Positions 62,780 to 64,000 of a stretch of 64,000 nt of DNA are shown here, piece by piece. A program made the translations under genes and the position numbers. Positions within the stretch are counted from its first letter, which is position 1. Each line of letters begins with the position of its first letter. Location: positions 682,001-746,000 of the forward strand of contig JAACMV010000018.1 of the NCBI GenBank assembly GCA_010909725.1, written 5' to 3'. This stretch comes from Picochlorum sp. 'celeri'. Its lineage: Eukaryota > Chlorophyta > Trebouxiophyceae. The notes beneath the pieces were generated by a model, which was not told the origin of the DNA, searched no databases, and was given only the letters and a program-made list of their open reading frames with translations.

Positions 62780-64000
62780 TTACATGAGCGATTCTAGTCC
62801 CTGTTCCTTCAAAAAGTCATTTGTGTCTGGCAGATATGCCTCAATCTCAGGATCCTTTTCAAAGAGGCCGGCTATATCAATGTTTTCGCTGCGAACCATC
62901 GATACCATCTCCTCCTGGCCAGATATCTCTTTAATTTTGACCAATGCTGATCCCACGAGCCCTCTCCTAGCCTCGGCACCTTCAATGCCCTTGGCCAAGG
63001 AGACCAGAGCAGAAAGAGAAGTGAGGTTCTTTGCGACAGATGTTCCCATCATCTCACCCAGAACTTTGGGAGCGGATGGTATATCAAGCATGGTATCATC
63101 AAGAATTTCAGTTTGTTTCGTGACAGCTCCCAGGACATCATCAAAGGAAATCACATTGTGGCTGACCAGTTCAATCACCAAACTTGCAGTCTTTGACTGC
63201 TCTGACATGCTTGGTAAATCATATGCTCTATTGATACCAACATTGACTAGAGTAGGGCCAAATCCTGGAATAACAAGTTCTTGTGCTGCAGATACAGCTT
63301 CTGCCACATCATTGCTTGACAAATAGTCAGTGTACAGAGACTTGCTTAGGGATTCCCTATCCTCATCTGACAAATCTGTCCTAGCAGGCCTACAAATAAA
63401 ACAATGTTGTAGCGATTAGTTTGGTACAATTGATGTATGTCACACCCTTGCTACTTGTATCATTGAGATTGACACAAAATGATATCGGACTTGATGAGTG
63501 TATGTGAGTATATGCAGGTTGTAGACCGATGTGCACCATCCACCAAAAGGCTCGTGTACTCGGAGAGTAAACTGCAACATTAAAACAATTATACATAATA
63601 CATACCTTGTCGCAGCCCCAGAAGCCGCAGTTGTTTCTGTTACTGGCACAAATTCACCCAGCAGAGATGTGAATTTACCTTCATTCTCTGTTGCACCAGA
63701 CGTCATAGCGCCCTTCAATGCTGGGAATAGTTCCATATCATCTGGGCGATTTGGAGCTCCTGGAAGATTTTCCATACCAGGAATCAGAGGGGTGAGACCA
63801 GGAATCTCCACATCGACAATGCCAAGTTCTGCTTGGGCTTCTGTACGAATCTCATCAAGCTTTTTCGCAGTATATGTCTCTCTCCTTGCGACCCAGTTCT
63901 GAGAACGGAGGTCGACAACATCCTTGACGACAAAACGAATACGTGGTGCATAGGATGTCGTGTTTGAAAGGCGAGCAAAGTGCTTGAAAATAGCATCCAG
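62780..64000 (-). CDS. eIF4G/eIFiso4G translation initiation factor (5' part outside window)
   Basis: Scaffold of the cap-binding complex. The window holds the end of the MIF4G domain (64000-63606, LDAIFKHFARLSNTTSYAPRIRFVVKDVVDLRSQNWVARR) and, after a 216-nt intron, the MA3 domain (63389 onward: RESLSKSLYTDYLSSNDVAEAVSAAQEL, SLVIELVSHNVISFDDVLGAV). The protein ends shortly after the MA3 domain, as in plant eIFiso4G. The linker between the domains is Pro-rich. The eIF4E-binding site would lie upstream, outside the window, so eIF4G and eIFiso4G cannot be told apart. Confidence 0.85.

Noticed and set aside
1..64000. Mobile elements, CRISPR arrays, rRNA genes, viral insertions
   Set aside because: None seen: no transposase or reverse transcriptase frames, no terminal repeats, and no spaced direct repeats.

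Overview
This window is nuclear DNA from a eukaryote with a compact, moderately intron-rich genome, very probably a green alga (Viridiplantae with a primary plastid). Almost every gene is interrupted by short spliceosomal introns, mostly 60-90 nt, with donors of the form GTRYGT (GTACGT, GTATGT, GTGCGT) and YAG acceptors. Several genes that red algae usually keep in the plastid genome are nuclear here and carry simple N-terminal transit peptides without a signal peptide: SecY, ribosomal protein L18, the acetyl-CoA carboxylase biotin carrier and the large subunit of isopropylmalate dehydratase. PGRL1, GDP-L-galactose phosphorylase (plant-type ascorbate synthesis), a PRMT10-type methyltransferase, a PAA1-type copper ATPase, a CHR19/ETL1-type remodeller, a full-size peroxisomal ABCD transporter and a RAP-domain organelle RNA factor point the same way. 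I cannot name the species.

Layout. 1-6.7 kb: PP7-like phosphatase (cut by the window edge), 3'(2'),5'-bisphosphate nucleotidase, CBP80, plastid LeuC. 6.7-15 kb: PRPF4, proteasome chaperone UMP1, mS38/COX24-domain protein, plastid Cu-ATPase, intron-dense glycerol-3-phosphate dehydrogenase, a small unknown ORF. 15-25.2 kb: RECQ4-like helicase with a 1-nt frame break, SANT/TKI1-like nuclear protein, PGRL1, REXO4-like exonuclease, Bud22-like protein, VTC2. 25.2-41 kb: AAMP/Sqt1, APP1-type phosphatase, PPR protein, RNase M5-like TOPRIM protein, gamma carbonic anhydrase, Wee1-like kinase, an IMP2-like protein lacking both catalytic residues, CCDC137-like protein, rhodanese, sterol isomerase EBP, MRG protein. 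41-64 kb: BCCP, RAP protein, PRMT10, SYP5-type SNARE, MYND+CS protein, an unrecognised nuclear protein, plastid SecY, CHR19, full-size ABCD transporter, plastid L18, an unknown coiled-coil protein, and the 3' part of eIF4G/eIFiso4G.

The genes do not form a pathway cluster. They are housekeeping functions in an unusually regular strand-alternating order: about a dozen convergent pairs end within 0-150 bp of each other (two pairs have overlapping stop codons), and divergent pairs share intergenic regions of roughly 150-700 bp. I found no transposons, rRNA, tRNA, CRISPR arrays or viral genes. Exon boundaries were set by hand from splice consensus, frame continuity and protein family resemblance; no alignment or search was run.
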